A DNA stretch of 64,000 nt from NCBI GenBank assembly GCA_022071955.1, contig JAJVIM010000022.1:164243-228242 (forward strand), given 5' to 3'. The notes under the pieces were generated by a model. It was given only the letters and a program-made list of their open reading frames with translations, had not been told where the DNA came from and did not search any database. The translations under genes and the position numbers were made by a program. Of this stretch, positions 1 through 8,912 are shown in pieces (position 1 is the first letter of the stretch; every line of letters begins with the position of its first letter). This stretch comes from Anaerolineae bacterium. Its GTDB lineage: Bacteria; Chloroflexota; Anaerolineae; 4572-78; J111.

Positions 1-571
1 CAGCGCGGTTCACCTCAAACAGCACATATTCCTGAGTCAGGTCTTCTACCAGTTCAGACACGCCGCGAATATTTTCCAGCACCTGCTCGTTATCTTTTAC
101 CCGGCTGCCCTGGGCCATCTGCTCGCCCATTTTGTCCACGTAGCGGGTCATTGTTTGCATGGTCCGCAAAATCACATCGAGTTTGATTTCAGCCTTGTCG
201 GAGTCGGTGTTGGCCTTCATCCACCACAATTTGTCGTTCACGTCATCGATAATCTGATACTGCTGGCCCTGGCTAAACTCTTTTTTGCCGGCCACAATAT
301 CCCACATTTCAGAATTGATAGCCGGTTTGATGTACCCGTTGATGCTGTTGGCCGTGGTAATGTTGGCAATAATTGAGTCATACTGGTGGTTAAAATTGAG
401 CACCTGCATAATTAAAAATGTGTTAACCGACCCCATCAGCACGATCACCACAAAAAATGACAGCAAGATTTTGGTGCGGATCGACAGGTCAATCCCGGCA
501 AAATAATCGATAATCCGCCCCAAATAGCGGGGGGAAATTTCGTGGGCCAGTTTGCGTTCTGTGTAAATCAT
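1..571 (-). CDS. Sensor histidine kinase, N-terminal part (YesM-like), cut by window edge
   Basis: The first 190 codons on the minus strand are open and run off the window. The protein starts MIYTERKLAHEISP. A hydrophobic segment at about residues 27-46 should be a membrane anchor, followed by a helical, presumably extracytoplasmic region typical of four-helix sensor domains. The kinase core is outside the window. The ATG at 571-569 has GAGGTG about 7 nt upstream and lies 20 bp after the stop of the YesN-like regulator, so the two are co-transcribed. The kinase identity is inferred mainly from this pairing, because no catalytic motif is visible. A chemoreceptor or HAMP protein is the main alternative. 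Confidence 0.6.
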   Translation of the reverse strand, partial: MIYTERKLAHEISPRYLGRIIDYFAGIDLSIRTKILLSFFVVIVLMGSVNTFLIMQVLNFNHQYDSIIANITTANSINGYIKPAINSEMWDIVAGKKEFSQGQQYQIIDDVNDKLWWMKANTDSDKAEIKLDVILRTMQTMTRYVDKMGEQMAQGSRVKDNEQVLENIRGVSELVEDLTQEYVLFEVNRA

Positions 572-591
572 CACTGCACCTCAGCTTGCTG

Positions 592-2181
592 CTACATTTG
601 CCCATGCAGCTTAAATTGGGTGGGCGACATACCGGTACTCTTTTTAAAGACCACGCTAAAATAGTGCGGGTCGGCGTAGCCCACCTGATCAGAAATTTCA
701 AATGACTTTAAATTTGTGGTTTTGAGCAGTTCTTTGGCTTTATCAATGCGCACGCGGGTTAAGTATTCTTTAAAAGTTTCGCCGGTTTCGCGGCTGAAAA
801 CGGCGCTGAAATGGCTGGGGCTGAGGTTAATGTGCGCCGCCACCTCGTTGAGCGAAATATCCGGCTGGTGATAACGCTGCTCAATAAATTCTCGGGCCTG
901 CTGTAACGTGGCGGTGTAGCTGTTGCCGGCCAGCGCGTCTCTAAATGCCAGAGCGCTGGCGATAATTTTGCGGGCCTCTTCCCGAATCTGGGTGACGGTT
1001 TTAATGTTCATCAGCAGCGTTTCAACCGCGTTGATTTCCGGGATCACCTCATCAACAATGCCGCCCAGTTGGTGCACAAATTTGGCCGTGGTCAGCACAA
1101 TATCGATAAAAATGTAGTTTTTGATGAGATAAGAGCGCCGCGCCGAGGCGCTCAGCGGGGCCAGAAAGGCGTCGAAAAATGTCTCAAAATCGCCCGGCAC
1201 GCCAAACCTTAAAAAGTTTTCCAGCGCGCTTTTATCGAGCTTGAGCAGTTCGGCCTTGTCGGCTTCGTTATCGGGGACGGGCTGCCGGCTCAGCGGCGAA
1301 TCCTGTTGCAGTGCGGCCATCGCTTCGGCCAGCGACAGGGGGATGTCGCCAATGCGCCGCTGGGCGCGGCCGGTGCCCACCCGTAAAATGCAGCGCGTGC
1401 GGCCCGCAGCCTGCTCGCGGATCAATTTGGTCAAAAAGAGCGATTCCTGTGCAAGCTGGTGTTCGTTGCTGCCTTTCAGCAGCAGCACCAGCTCTTCCAA
1501 ATCCTTTTTGATGAGAAAGACATCGGCGTTGTGGTTAACCAGTTCGGCCAGCAACCGCCGCACGTACTGGTATTCCTGAAAATCGGCCTGTTCCGGCTGC
1601 TGGCACACCTCAATTTTTACCACAATCACCTGATAGCCGGCGGCAATTATATCCAGCCCCAGCCGGCGGCTTTCTTCGATGGCCTCCGACGCGGTCAGGT
1701 CGCCGGTCACCAGCCGCAGCAAAAACTTCTCGGTAACAAGCTGGCGGTTATCTGCAAGCTGCGCCCGGAGTTGCTCCACATTTTCCTGGGCGTAACGGTC
1801 GTCATCCAGTTGCCGGGCCACGGCCAGCAGGGCTTGCTGCAAATCACGGGCGCTCACCGGTTTGAGCAGGTACTCGGTAACGCCCAGTTTTACGGCTTCC
1901 TGGGCGTAACTGAATTCATCGTGGCCGCTGAGGATGATGATCTTTACCCCCGGCATCCGTTTGCGAACAATCCGGCTCAGTTGCAAGCCGTCCATAAACG
2001 GCATTTTAATATCGGTGATGAGCACATCCGGGTGGGTGGTCTCAATAAGCGACAGCGCCATTTCGCCGTCGGGCGCTTCGCCGCAAAATTCAAAGCCGGC
2101 GGCCCGCCAATTCACGTTGTCGCGGATGCCCTCGCGGGTGACAATTTCGTCCTCTACCAAAAATACTTTGTACACGCCCAA
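592..2181 (-). CDS. Response regulator with AraC-type DNA-binding domain (YesN-like)
   Basis: 529 residues. The N-terminal receiver (about 1-125) has the acidic pocket VEDE, phospho-acceptor Asp57 in LITDIKMP, Ser85 and Lys107 in LLKP. The middle region of about 280 residues is poorly conserved. The last 100 residues form a double helix-turn-helix of the AraC/XylS type, with the signature around ISDQVGYADPHYFSVVFKK. Such regulators usually switch on carbohydrate-uptake operons in response to a membrane kinase, here the gene starting at 571. It has its own promoter-like element and a palindromic operator just upstream, so autoregulation is plausible. The regulated target is not in the window. 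Confidence 0.9.
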   Translation of the reverse strand: MGVYKVFLVEDEIVTREGIRDNVNWRAAGFEFCGEAPDGEMALSLIETTHPDVLITDIKMPFMDGLQLSRIVRKRMPGVKIIILSGHDEFSYAQEAVKLGVTEYLLKPVSARDLQQALLAVARQLDDDRYAQENVEQLRAQLADNRQLVTEKFLLRLVTGDLTASEAIEESRRLGLDIIAAGYQVIVVKIEVCQQPEQADFQEYQYVRRLLAELVNHNADVFLIKKDLEELVLLLKGSNEHQLAQESLFLTKLIREQAAGRTRCILRVGTGRAQRRIGDIPLSLAEAMAALQQDSPLSRQPVPDNEADKAELLKLDKSALENFLRFGVPGDFETFFDAFLAPLSASARRSYLIKNYIFIDIVLTTAKFVHQLGGIVDEVIPEINAVETLLMNIKTVTQIREEARKIIASALAFRDALAGNSYTATLQQAREFIEQRYHQPDISLNEVAAHINLSPSHFSAVFSRETGETFKEYLTRVRIDKAKELLKTTNLKSFEISDQVGYADPHYFSVVFKKSTGMSPTQFKLHGQM

Positions 2182-2201
2182 AACTCCCGTAGTTTTCAGC
2201 C

Positions 2202-2215
2202 CGTTATCGATAACG
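2202..2215. promoter_or_regulatory. 14-bp perfect palindrome, probable operator of the YesN-like gene
   Basis: CGTTATCGATAACG is a perfect palindrome 20 bp upstream of the regulator start and just downstream of its predicted -10 box. A second inverted repeat, AAAACT-N5-AGTTTT, overlaps the start region. The position suits a repressor or autoregulatory site; the binding protein is unknown. Confidence 0.45.
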
Positions 2216-2227
2216 AAAGCCGCCCCT

Positions 2228-2257
2228 ATTCTAGCACAAATCCCGTCGCAAAGACAA
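2228..2257 (-). promoter_or_regulatory. Sigma-70-like promoter for the YesN/YesM pair
   Basis: On the minus strand TTGTCT (2257-2252) is followed after 18 nt by TAGAAT (2233-2228), about 47 bp before the regulator start. The -10 box is good and the -35 box is partial. Confidence 0.45.
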
Positions 2258-2350
2258 TGGCCTATTGGGCCGGAACAGGCGATGCGCCAAACTGCCCGGC
2301 TGTGGTTATACTTTGGCCGCCGGCGGCTCTTCTGGTAAAATCAAACCCTA

Positions 2351-2431
2351 TCCGCAGCCGAGATCGGCGGCACCTTCAACGCCGGGCTGGCCGTGGCCCT
2401 GGCCGAACGGTCACCGCTGATGGCGGTGTAA
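2351..2431 (+). pseudogene. Relic of a PfkB-family (ribokinase-like) carbohydrate kinase C-terminus
   Basis: One short frame reads AEIGGTFNAGLAVALAERSP and ends at TAA 2429-2431. It matches the anion-hole/catalytic motif region of ribokinases, whose consensus is AGDTFNGALAVALAEG. The catalytic Asp is replaced by Gly and nothing recognisable precedes it, so this is a decayed fragment and not a gene. It lies 41 bp before a DeoC-like aldolase. Sugar kinases and deoC often sit together in nucleoside/pentose catabolism, which supports a lost neighbour. Confidence 0.55.
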
Positions 2432-2472
2432 CTGGCTTTTAGCCCAACATTATTGATTGTGGAGGAAGTTTG

Positions 2473-3204
2473 ATGACTCAATCGCCAGCAGCGTTTGACG
2501 CGAGCAAGCTCTCTCGCGCCGAACTGGCCAAATATATTCAATCGACCAGCATTGCCCCGGACGCGTCCCGGGACGAGATTATTGCCCATTTGGAAAAATG
2601 CGCCGAGTACAACGTAGACGCGGCCATGATTGCTATGTGCTGGGTGCCGCTGGCCCGCAACATTTTACGCGGCACCGACGTAAAAGTGGCTACATTTTTT
2701 GGCATCGGCGTAGGCACAGAGAGCGTCAACGCCAAAATTGCGCTGCTCAAAGAGTGCATCTGGCTGGAAGCGGACGAGGTGGATTACCAGCCCAATATGA
2801 GCTTCTTTCTATCCGGCATGTACGAGGAGTTTGAAGAGGAGGCCGCCCGCCTCGTTAAAACAGCGGAAGAGGTATCGTTGAAGGTGATGCTGGAATTGAG
2901 CTGCCTGCCCGATGACGGCCAAAAACGGCACGCGGCCCAATTGCTGATCGATGCCGGCGTGCCGTGGCTCAAAAATTCCAGCGGCTGGGGCAAGCTCGCC
3001 GGCCCGGCCACAGTTGAAGATATCCGGTTGCTGAGTAGTTTGTGCCAGGGTACGGCCAGCCGGGTCAAAGCTTCCGGCAAAATCAACAGCTACCAGAGAG
3101 CCGTGGACCTGCTCAACGCCGGTGCGGAACTGCTGGGTACCAGCTCGGCGGAACTGATTTTGGCCGGCAGCGCTCCCTCCGAGCCGGAGGAGGCTGACTA
3201 TTAG
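2473..3204 (+). CDS. DeoC/LacD-family aldolase (deoxyribose-phosphate aldolase-like)
   Basis: 243 residues, near the usual DeoC length. The key lysines and aspartate fall where E. coli DeoC has them: Asp104 in ADEVD, the Schiff-base Lys167 in WLKNSSG, and Lys199 in VKASGK. The C-terminal GTSS phosphate-binding turn is also present. The family cleaves 2-deoxyribose 5-phosphate to glyceraldehyde 3-phosphate and acetaldehyde in the cytoplasm. The surrounding sequence is divergent (SSGWGK instead of STGFG), so a related aldol substrate is possible. The ATG at 2473 has GGAGG 7 nt upstream. Its end overlaps the end of hutI by 4 bp, tail to tail. Confidence 0.8.
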   Translation: MTQSPAAFDASKLSRAELAKYIQSTSIAPDASRDEIIAHLEKCAEYNVDAAMIAMCWVPLARNILRGTDVKVATFFGIGVGTESVNAKIALLKECIWLEADEVDYQPNMSFFLSGMYEEFEEEAARLVKTAEEVSLKVMLELSCLPDDGQKRHAAQLLIDAGVPWLKNSSGWGKLAGPATVEDIRLLSSLCQGTASRVKASGKINSYQRAVDLLNAGAELLGTSSAELILAGSAPSEPEEADY

Positions 3205-4475
3205 TTCAGCACCCGCCGCCCGCGCTTGATGACCGTCTCCACCAGATTCCCGCCCAACTGATAAGCCAACTGCCGGTAATCCGGCGCGGCCACCACCAGC
3301 ACATCGGCCTGCTTGCCCACCTCCAGCGACCCCAGCCGCGGCCCCTGTCCCACCGCGTAGGCCGCGTTGAGCGTTACCGCGTTGAGCGCCTCGGCGGGCA
3401 GCAACCGCTGGTAGCGGCAGGCCAGCGCCATCACCAGCGGCAACGACGGACACGGCGCGGAACCGGGGTTGATGTCCGTGGCCAGCGCCAGCGCCACCCC
3501 GGCGTCGATCAGCGCCCGCGCGTTGGCAAAATGAGTGCTGCCCAAATTAAAATTGACCGCCGGCAGCACCACGCCCACCGTGTCAGACTCGGCCAGCGCC
3601 CCAAATTCTTCCGGCGGGGTCACATCCAAATGGTCCACCGAGACCGCGCCCAACTCCACCGCCAGCGGCACACCGCCCAGCGACACAAATTCATCGGCGT
3701 GCAGTTTGGCCGGCAAGCCCGCCGCCTGCCCGGCTTGCAGCACTCGCCGCGCTTGCGCCCGGTCAAACACGTTGGCCTCGCAAAACACATCGCAAAAGAG
3801 CGCCGCGCCCGGCAGTTTGAACCGCGCCCCGGCCCACCATTCGACCACCGCCGGCAGCATCTCGTCAATGACCAGCGCCACGTACTCATCGGTGCGGCCT
3901 CGATATTCCGGCGGCACGGCGTGCGCCCCCAAAAACGTTGGCAGCAGATCGGCCGGTTGGCCGGCGTCCAGCAGCTCGATGGCCTGCAACATAGCCAGCT
4001 CGCTGGCGGTATCCAGCCCGTACCCGCTTTTTACTTCGATGGTTGTGCTGCCGAGCGCCAGCATTTCGGCCAGCCGGGGCGCGGCCCCCGCCGCCAGCTC
4101 CGCCGCCGACGCCGCCCGCGTGGCCCGCATGGTGCTGGCAATTCCGCCGCCAGCGGCCATAATTTCCATGTAGGTTGCGCCGCGCAGCCGCAACTCAAAT
4201 TCATCCAGCCGGTCGCCGGCAAAAACCGCGTGCGTGTGCGCGTCGATAAAACCGGGGCAAACCACTTTGCCCGCGGCATCGATGGTTTCAGCGGCGGTAA
4301 AATCGGCCCGTAACTCGCGGCTCGGCCCCACGGCCACAATTTCGCCGTCCGCCACGGCCAGCGCCCCATCCGCCAGCAGACCGACGTCGGCCATTGCCGC
4401 CGCCCGTTTGAGGCCGCCGGGGCTGGCGCACGTTACCAACTGAGCCGCGCTGTGAATCAACAAATCAACTTTCAT
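3201..4475 (-). CDS. hutI: Imidazolonepropionase
   Basis: 424 residues, an amidohydrolase-fold enzyme that opens 4-imidazolone-5-propionate to N-formimino-L-glutamate, third step of histidine degradation. The metal-binding HxH is His80/His82 in GFIDAHTHAVFAGDR. Later motifs KLHADEF, SVDHLD and ATDINPGS carry the remaining metal and substrate ligands, and KSGYGLD is the HutI signature. The N-terminal 65 residues form the small composite beta domain. It is the last gene of the hut cluster, separated from hutG by a 176-bp palindromic repeat that may attenuate its expression. ATG 4475 has AGGGAT upstream. Confidence 0.95.
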   Translation of the reverse strand: MKVDLLIHSAAQLVTCASPGGLKRAAAMADVGLLADGALAVADGEIVAVGPSRELRADFTAAETIDAAGKVVCPGFIDAHTHAVFAGDRLDEFELRLRGATYMEIMAAGGGIASTMRATRAASAAELAAGAAPRLAEMLALGSTTIEVKSGYGLDTASELAMLQAIELLDAGQPADLLPTFLGAHAVPPEYRGRTDEYVALVIDEMLPAVVEWWAGARFKLPGAALFCDVFCEANVFDRAQARRVLQAGQAAGLPAKLHADEFVSLGGVPLAVELGAVSVDHLDVTPPEEFGALAESDTVGVVLPAVNFNLGSTHFANARALIDAGVALALATDINPGSAPCPSLPLVMALACRYQRLLPAEALNAVTLNAAYAVGQGPRLGSLEVGKQADVLVVAAPDYRQLAYQLGGNLVETVIKRGRRVLN

Positions 4476-4501
4476 GCAGCATCCCTCTCGATGATTGCAA
4501 C

Positions 4502-4650
4502 GGTTAACCCCTCATCCCCCTACCCCCTTCTCCCCAGTGGGGAGAAGGGGGATTTGACTTTTGTGGTCAGTTTGGGGCGGCAAAGCCGCCCCAAACTGAC
4601 CACGTAATATTTCCCCTCCCCCATTTTGGGGGAGGGGGCAGGGGGTGGGG
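4502..4650. repeat. Composite palindromic repeat, copy A (hutI-hutG gap)
   Basis: Three hairpins in a row. The first is a 13-bp CCCCCTTCTCCCC stem (4523-4535/4539-4551). The second is a perfect 19-bp palindrome with an AAA loop (4563-4581/4585-4603). The third is a 10-bp CCCCTCCCCC stem (4613-4622/4628-4637). Compared with copies near 33.8 and 58.3 kb the outer arms are conserved and the central stem differs in sequence but stays perfectly paired. This copy is in the opposite orientation to those two. Its right edge reaches the stop codon of hutG. Confidence 0.85.
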
Positions 4651-4651
4651 G

Positions 4652-5593
4652 CTACCCCTCCCCGATTATCTGCACCACCTGCGCCGCCAGTTTGGCCGTG
4701 CGCAATAGTTTGGCCTGCCTGTCGGACTCGTTTTCCGCGGACGGCTGGCCGAACAACTCGCCCCAGGTTTGCCGCCGGCTCGACACCTCGACCACATCCG
4801 CGGCCAGCAGCCGGTTACTGCCGGCCAGCGCCTGCACCAGCGCCAGCACAAACGCCGGCGATAAACCGGCCGCCGCCGGGGCGCTCACACCGGGCGCAGC
4901 CCACGCCTCCACCGCGTCGATGTCCACGCTCAGGTAAAAACCGTCCGTGCCGGCCAGCGCCGCCACCAGCGCCCGCTCGGCGACAGCTTCCGGCTCGTCG
5001 CAGTCAGCGTCAAATATCACGCCAACGCCGTGGCTGCGGGCAAAAGCCAGCATGTCGCCAAACACGGCGGAGTCGCTGCGGTGAATACCGATAGCGACGA
5101 TATTCGACCCGGCCACCAGCCCGGCCTCGAGCAGCCGCCGGAACGAATTGCCGCTGCTGACCAGCCCGTCAACCCCGGCGGCGCTTTCCAGCGGGCGCAT
5201 GTCCAGATGGGCATCGATGTAAACCAGCCCCAGCCGCCGGTGGGGCAGCGCCCGCCGCACGCCGCGCAACAGCGGAAACGTGAGCGAGTGGTCGCCGCCG
5301 AGGGCGAGAGGCCAGAATCCGGCCTCAATTTGCCGCGCCGCCGCTGCTGAAACCAACGCGTGCGCCGTTTCGGTGGCAGCCTGCTGCCGGCGGATAAACT
5401 CCGCATCAAACAAATTGGCCGGGCCGGGCGACAGGTTGAACGGCTCCAGCGGCAGCAGCTCGCGCGGCCAGCCGGCGGGCAGATGGGCCAGTATCGCTGC
5501 CGGGCCGTCCGCCGCGCCGGTCACGCCGCGCCGCCAGCGCAGCATCGTTTGGATGCCGTTGTCAAAGGGGCAGGCCAGCAGTCGACACGGCAT
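4652..5593 (-). CDS. hutG: Formimidoylglutamase (arginase/agmatinase superfamily)
   Basis: 313 residues of the ureohydrolase fold. The binuclear manganese site is visible: His102 in GGDHS, Asp127/His129/Asp131 in DAHLD, and Asp224/Asp226 in SVDIDAVE. Members hydrolyse arginine, agmatine or N-formimino-glutamate. Its place between hutH and hutI makes formimino-glutamate the likely substrate, giving glutamate and formamide. Agmatinase activity cannot be excluded from sequence, which matters because polyamine genes lie at 39 kb. It starts 5 bp after hutH, so it is probably translationally coupled. The last codons and stop abut the palindromic repeat. Confidence 0.85.
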   Translation of the reverse strand: MPCRLLACPFDNGIQTMLRWRRGVTGAADGPAAILAHLPAGWPRELLPLEPFNLSPGPANLFDAEFIRRQQAATETAHALVSAAAARQIEAGFWPLALGGDHSLTFPLLRGVRRALPHRRLGLVYIDAHLDMRPLESAAGVDGLVSSGNSFRRLLEAGLVAGSNIVAIGIHRSDSAVFGDMLAFARSHGVGVIFDADCDEPEAVAERALVAALAGTDGFYLSVDIDAVEAWAAPGVSAPAAAGLSPAFVLALVQALAGSNRLLAADVVEVSSRRQTWGELFGQPSAENESDRQAKLLRTAKLAAQVVQIIGEG

Positions 5594-5598
5594 CGGCT

Positions 5599-7164
5599 TT
5601 ACTCCGCGTGAATCACGTGGGCCACCGCCTCAACCAGTTGGCCGGACGTGACCAGCGTTTTGACCGCGTTGATGTACGGGTAGAGCGTGGTATCGCGCTC
5701 GATGAAAGGCGCGTGCCGGCGGATGAGGGCGTAGGCCGGCTGCGTGCCCTCGCCCAGCGCCGCGTCTGCGCCCAACTCCTGCCGCCGAAAATCGATGCCC
5801 TGCGCCGCTGCCAGTAATTCGATGGCCAGAATGTGCTCCACATTGTCCAAAATCTGGCGGGTTTGCAGCGCGGCGGTGCAACCCATGCTCACGTGGTCCT
5901 CCACGTTGGCCGAGGTGGGAATGGTATCGACGCTGGCCGGGTGGGCCAGCACCTTGTTTTCGGTGGCCAGCGCGGCGGCGGTGTACTGGGTAATCATAAA
6001 ACCGGAGTTGAGGCCGCCATTTTTGGTGAGAAAAGCCGGCAGCACGTGGGCGTTGCTGGCTTCGTCGGTGAGGCGCATAATCCGCCGCTCGGAAATGTTG
6101 CCCAGCTCGGTCAGCGCAATAGACAGGTAATCCATCGCAATGGCCAGCGGCTCGCCGTGGAAATTGCCGCCGGACAGCACCGTAATTTCGCCGCTGTCGT
6201 CATCGATGAAAATGAGCGGGTTGTCGGTGACCGCGTTCAGCTCAATATCCACCACCCAGCGGGCGTAGGCGATGGCGTCGCGCACCGCGCCGTGCACCTG
6301 CGGGATGCAGCGCAGGGTGTAGGCATCCTGCACGTTAGTTGGATCGTGATGGCGGGTAAACTCACTGTTAGTCAGCAGTTTGCGCAGGTAGGCCGCGCAA
6401 TTGATCTGGCGGGGATGGGGTCGAACCCGGTGAATGCGCTCGTCAAAAGCCAGCACCGTGCCGTGCAGCGCCTCCAAACTGAGGCAACCGGCCACATCGG
6501 CCACCCGGCTGAGCCGGCGGGCGCGATGCACCGCCAGCGTGCCGAGGGCGCACATAACGGTGGTACCGTTGGTCAACGCCAACCCTTCTTTGGCCGCCAG
6601 CGTCACCGGCTCCAACCCGGCCCGGCGCAGCGCCTCGTCACCGGGCAGCAGCTCGCCGCCAAATTCGGCTTCGCCCAGGCCGATGAGCACCAGCCCCATG
6701 TGCGCCAGCGGAGCCAGATCGCCGCTGGCCCCCAGCGAGCCTTTTTCCGGGATGCGCGGATGTACCCCGGCGTTGAGCAAATCGAGCAGCCGCTGGAGCG
6801 TGCTCAGCCGGATGCCGGAGTGGCCGCGGGCCAGCGTGTTGGCCCGGATGAGCATAATTGCCCGCGTGGTGGGCGCGTCAAACGGGTTGCCCGCGCCGAC
6901 GGCGTGGCTGACCAAAATGTTGTGTTGCAGCGCCGCCACCTGCTCCGGCGAGATGATCCGGTCTTTGAACGCGCCAAAGCCGGTGGTGATGCCGTAAGCG
7001 ATTTCGCCGCGGGCCAAAAGCTGCTCTACCGCGCCGGCGGCCCGTTCCACCTGTTTGGCTGCCGCCGGGGCCAGTTCAACGTGCGGCTGGTCGGGCTGGC
7101 CGTAGGCAACAGCGATCACGTCTTCAATTGTCAGAGATTGTCCGTCAAGAATTATTGTGCTCAC
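5599..7164 (-). CDS. hutH: Histidine ammonia-lyase
   Basis: 521 residues, standard length. It removes ammonia from histidine to give urocanate, first step of the hut pathway. The Ala146-Ser147-Gly148 tripeptide in GSLGASGDLAPLAHMG cyclises to the MIO electrophile, and the N-terminal YGITTGFG loop of the active site is present. A tyrosine ammonia-lyase or aminomutase shares this fold, but the hutU/G/I neighbours settle the role. The start is GTG at 7164, with AGGA about 10 nt upstream and no closer ATG. A palindromic repeat lies between it and hutU. Confidence 0.95.
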   Translation of the reverse strand: MSTIILDGQSLTIEDVIAVAYGQPDQPHVELAPAAAKQVERAAGAVEQLLARGEIAYGITTGFGAFKDRIISPEQVAALQHNILVSHAVGAGNPFDAPTTRAIMLIRANTLARGHSGIRLSTLQRLLDLLNAGVHPRIPEKGSLGASGDLAPLAHMGLVLIGLGEAEFGGELLPGDEALRRAGLEPVTLAAKEGLALTNGTTVMCALGTLAVHRARRLSRVADVAGCLSLEALHGTVLAFDERIHRVRPHPRQINCAAYLRKLLTNSEFTRHHDPTNVQDAYTLRCIPQVHGAVRDAIAYARWVVDIELNAVTDNPLIFIDDDSGEITVLSGGNFHGEPLAIAMDYLSIALTELGNISERRIMRLTDEASNAHVLPAFLTKNGGLNSGFMITQYTAAALATENKVLAHPASVDTIPTSANVEDHVSMGCTAALQTRQILDNVEHILAIELLAAAQGIDFRRQELGADAALGEGTQPAYALIRRHAPFIERDTTLYPYINAVKTLVTSGQLVEAVAHVIHAE

Positions 7165-7185
7165 GAATGATCCTATCAGAAGACG

Positions 7186-7243
7186 TAATGCGTAATGCGT
7201 AATACGTAAAATCTACGCGTTACGCATCACGCATTACGCATTA
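7186..7243. repeat. GTAATGCGTAATGCGTAA inverted repeat overlapping the hutU stop
   Basis: TAATGCGTAATGCGT (7186-7200) pairs perfectly with 7229-7243 around a 28-nt partly paired loop. Each arm is built from tandem TAATGCG units. The stop codon of hutU (7234-7236) lies within the right arm, so this element forms the gene's 3' end. Confidence 0.8.
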
Positions 7244-8895
7244 TCTTTTAACATCGGGATTTTGACGCCGTGGGTGCGGGCAAATTCGATAGCGTCCGGG
7301 TAACCGGCGTCGGCGTGGCGAACGACGCCCATGCCGGGGTCGCTGGTGAGCACGCGCTCCAGCCGGCGGGCAGCGGCGGCGGTCCCATCGGCCACAATCA
7401 CCTGCCCGGCGTGGATGCTGTAGCCGATGCCCACCCCGCCGCCGTGGTGGATGCTGACCCACGTTGCGCCGCCAACGGCGTTGACCAGCGCGTTGAGCAA
7501 CGGCCAGTCGGCGATAGCGTCCGAGCCGTCGCGCATCGCTTCGGTTTCGCGGTTGGGGCTGGCCACCGAGCCGCTGTCGAGGTGGTCGCGGCCAATCACA
7601 ATCGGCGCGGAGACTTTGCCGGACGCCACCAGCTCGTTGAATTTGAGGCCGGCCCGCGCCCGCTCGCCGTAACCCAGCCAGCAAATGCGCGCCGGCAGCC
7701 CCTGAAATTCGATCTCTTTTTGAGCCAGTTTGATCCAGCGGGCCAGATGCTCATTTTCAGGGAACAGCTCCAGAATCGCCTCGTCTGTGGCGTAAATGTC
7801 GGCGGGGTCGCCGGAGAGCGCCACCCAGCGAAACGGCCCCTGCCCCTGGCAAAACAGCGGGCGAATGTAAGCCGGCACAAAACCGGGGTAGCTGAACGCC
7901 TCTTTTAAACCGTTGTCAAAGGCTCGCTGGCGCAAATTGTTGCCGTAGTCAAAGACCACCGCGCCTTTGGCCTGCCAGTCGAGCATAGCCTGCACGTGGC
8001 GGGTCATCGAGTCGATGGAACGGCGGACGTACTCGTCGGGGTTGGCGCGGCGCAACTCGGCGGCCTGCTCCAGCGAGAGGCCGGCGGGGATGTAGCCGTA
8101 CAGCGGGTCGTGGGCGCTGGTCTGATCGGTGACGACATCCGGCGTCACCCCGCGCGAGATGAGTTCGGGCAGGATTTCGGCGGCGTTGCCCACCAGCCCC
8201 ACCGATTTGGGCTGCTGGCTGGCGCGAGCCTCTTCCACCCAGGTCATCGCCTCTTCCAGATTGTCGGTCATCACATCGAGTTGCCGCAGCGACAGGCGGC
8301 GCTCGGCGCGCCAGCGGTCCACCTCCACAAACAGGCCGACGCCCTCGTTCATGGTGACCGCCAGCGGCTGCGCCCCGCCCATTTCACCCAACCCGGCGGT
8401 CAGCACAAATTTGCCTTTGAGCGTGCCCCAGCCGTGCTGCCGGGCCAACGACCCGAGCGTTTCGTAGGTGCCCTGCAAAATGCCCTGCGTGCCAATGTAA
8501 ATCCAACTGCCGGCGGTCATCTGGCCGTACATGATCAGCCCGTCCTGCTCCCATTTTTCAAAATTCTGCTGGGTGGCCCAGGCCGGCACAATGTTAGAGT
8601 TGGCAATCAGCACCCGCGGCGCGTCTTCGTGGGTGCGAAAGACGGCCACCGGCTTGCCCGATTGCACCAGCAACGTTTCATCCGGCTCCAGCCACCGCAA
8701 CGATTCCAGAATTGCATCTAAACTGGCCCAGTTGCGGGCGGCTTTGCCGCGCCCGCCGTAAACAATCAGGTTATCCGGGTCAAAGGCCACCTGCGGATCG
8801 AGGTTGTTTTGCAGCATGCGGTACGGCGCTTCGATGAGCCAGTTTTTGCAGGTTAATTGGGTGCCGCGCGGGGCGCGGATGGGGCGTGTGGTCAT
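7234..8895 (-). CDS. hutU: Urocanate hydratase
   Basis: 553 residues, the usual length. It adds water to urocanate to give 4-imidazolone-5-propionate using tightly bound NAD as an electrophile. Family signatures seen include YGGRGKAARNWASLD near the N-terminus, GLGEMGGAQPLAVT in the NAD-binding domain and HHGGGVGIGYSIHAGQ near the C-terminus. It is the first gene of the hut operon on the minus strand. ATG 8895 has AGGAG 8 nt upstream. The last two codons and the stop lie inside a palindromic repeat. Confidence 0.96.
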   Translation of the reverse strand: MTTRPIRAPRGTQLTCKNWLIEAPYRMLQNNLDPQVAFDPDNLIVYGGRGKAARNWASLDAILESLRWLEPDETLLVQSGKPVAVFRTHEDAPRVLIANSNIVPAWATQQNFEKWEQDGLIMYGQMTAGSWIYIGTQGILQGTYETLGSLARQHGWGTLKGKFVLTAGLGEMGGAQPLAVTMNEGVGLFVEVDRWRAERRLSLRQLDVMTDNLEEAMTWVEEARASQQPKSVGLVGNAAEILPELISRGVTPDVVTDQTSAHDPLYGYIPAGLSLEQAAELRRANPDEYVRRSIDSMTRHVQAMLDWQAKGAVVFDYGNNLRQRAFDNGLKEAFSYPGFVPAYIRPLFCQGQGPFRWVALSGDPADIYATDEAILELFPENEHLARWIKLAQKEIEFQGLPARICWLGYGERARAGLKFNELVASGKVSAPIVIGRDHLDSGSVASPNRETEAMRDGSDAIADWPLLNALVNAVGGATWVSIHHGGGVGIGYSIHAGQVIVADGTAAAARRLERVLTSDPGMGVVRHADAGYPDAIEFARTHGVKIPMLKDNA

Positions 8896-8912
8896 TATTA
8901 TTTTCTCCTTTG

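Noticed and set aside
3531..4313. Long opposite-strand frames across hut, glycosyltransferase and other genes
   Set aside because: They mirror strongly coding genes in GC-rich DNA, are Arg/His/Gln/Gly-rich and match no family.
4652..5593. Arginase or agmatinase feeding polyamine synthesis
   Set aside because: The metal site is shared by the whole superfamily, and position inside the hut operon makes formimidoylglutamase the better call; not strictly excluded.
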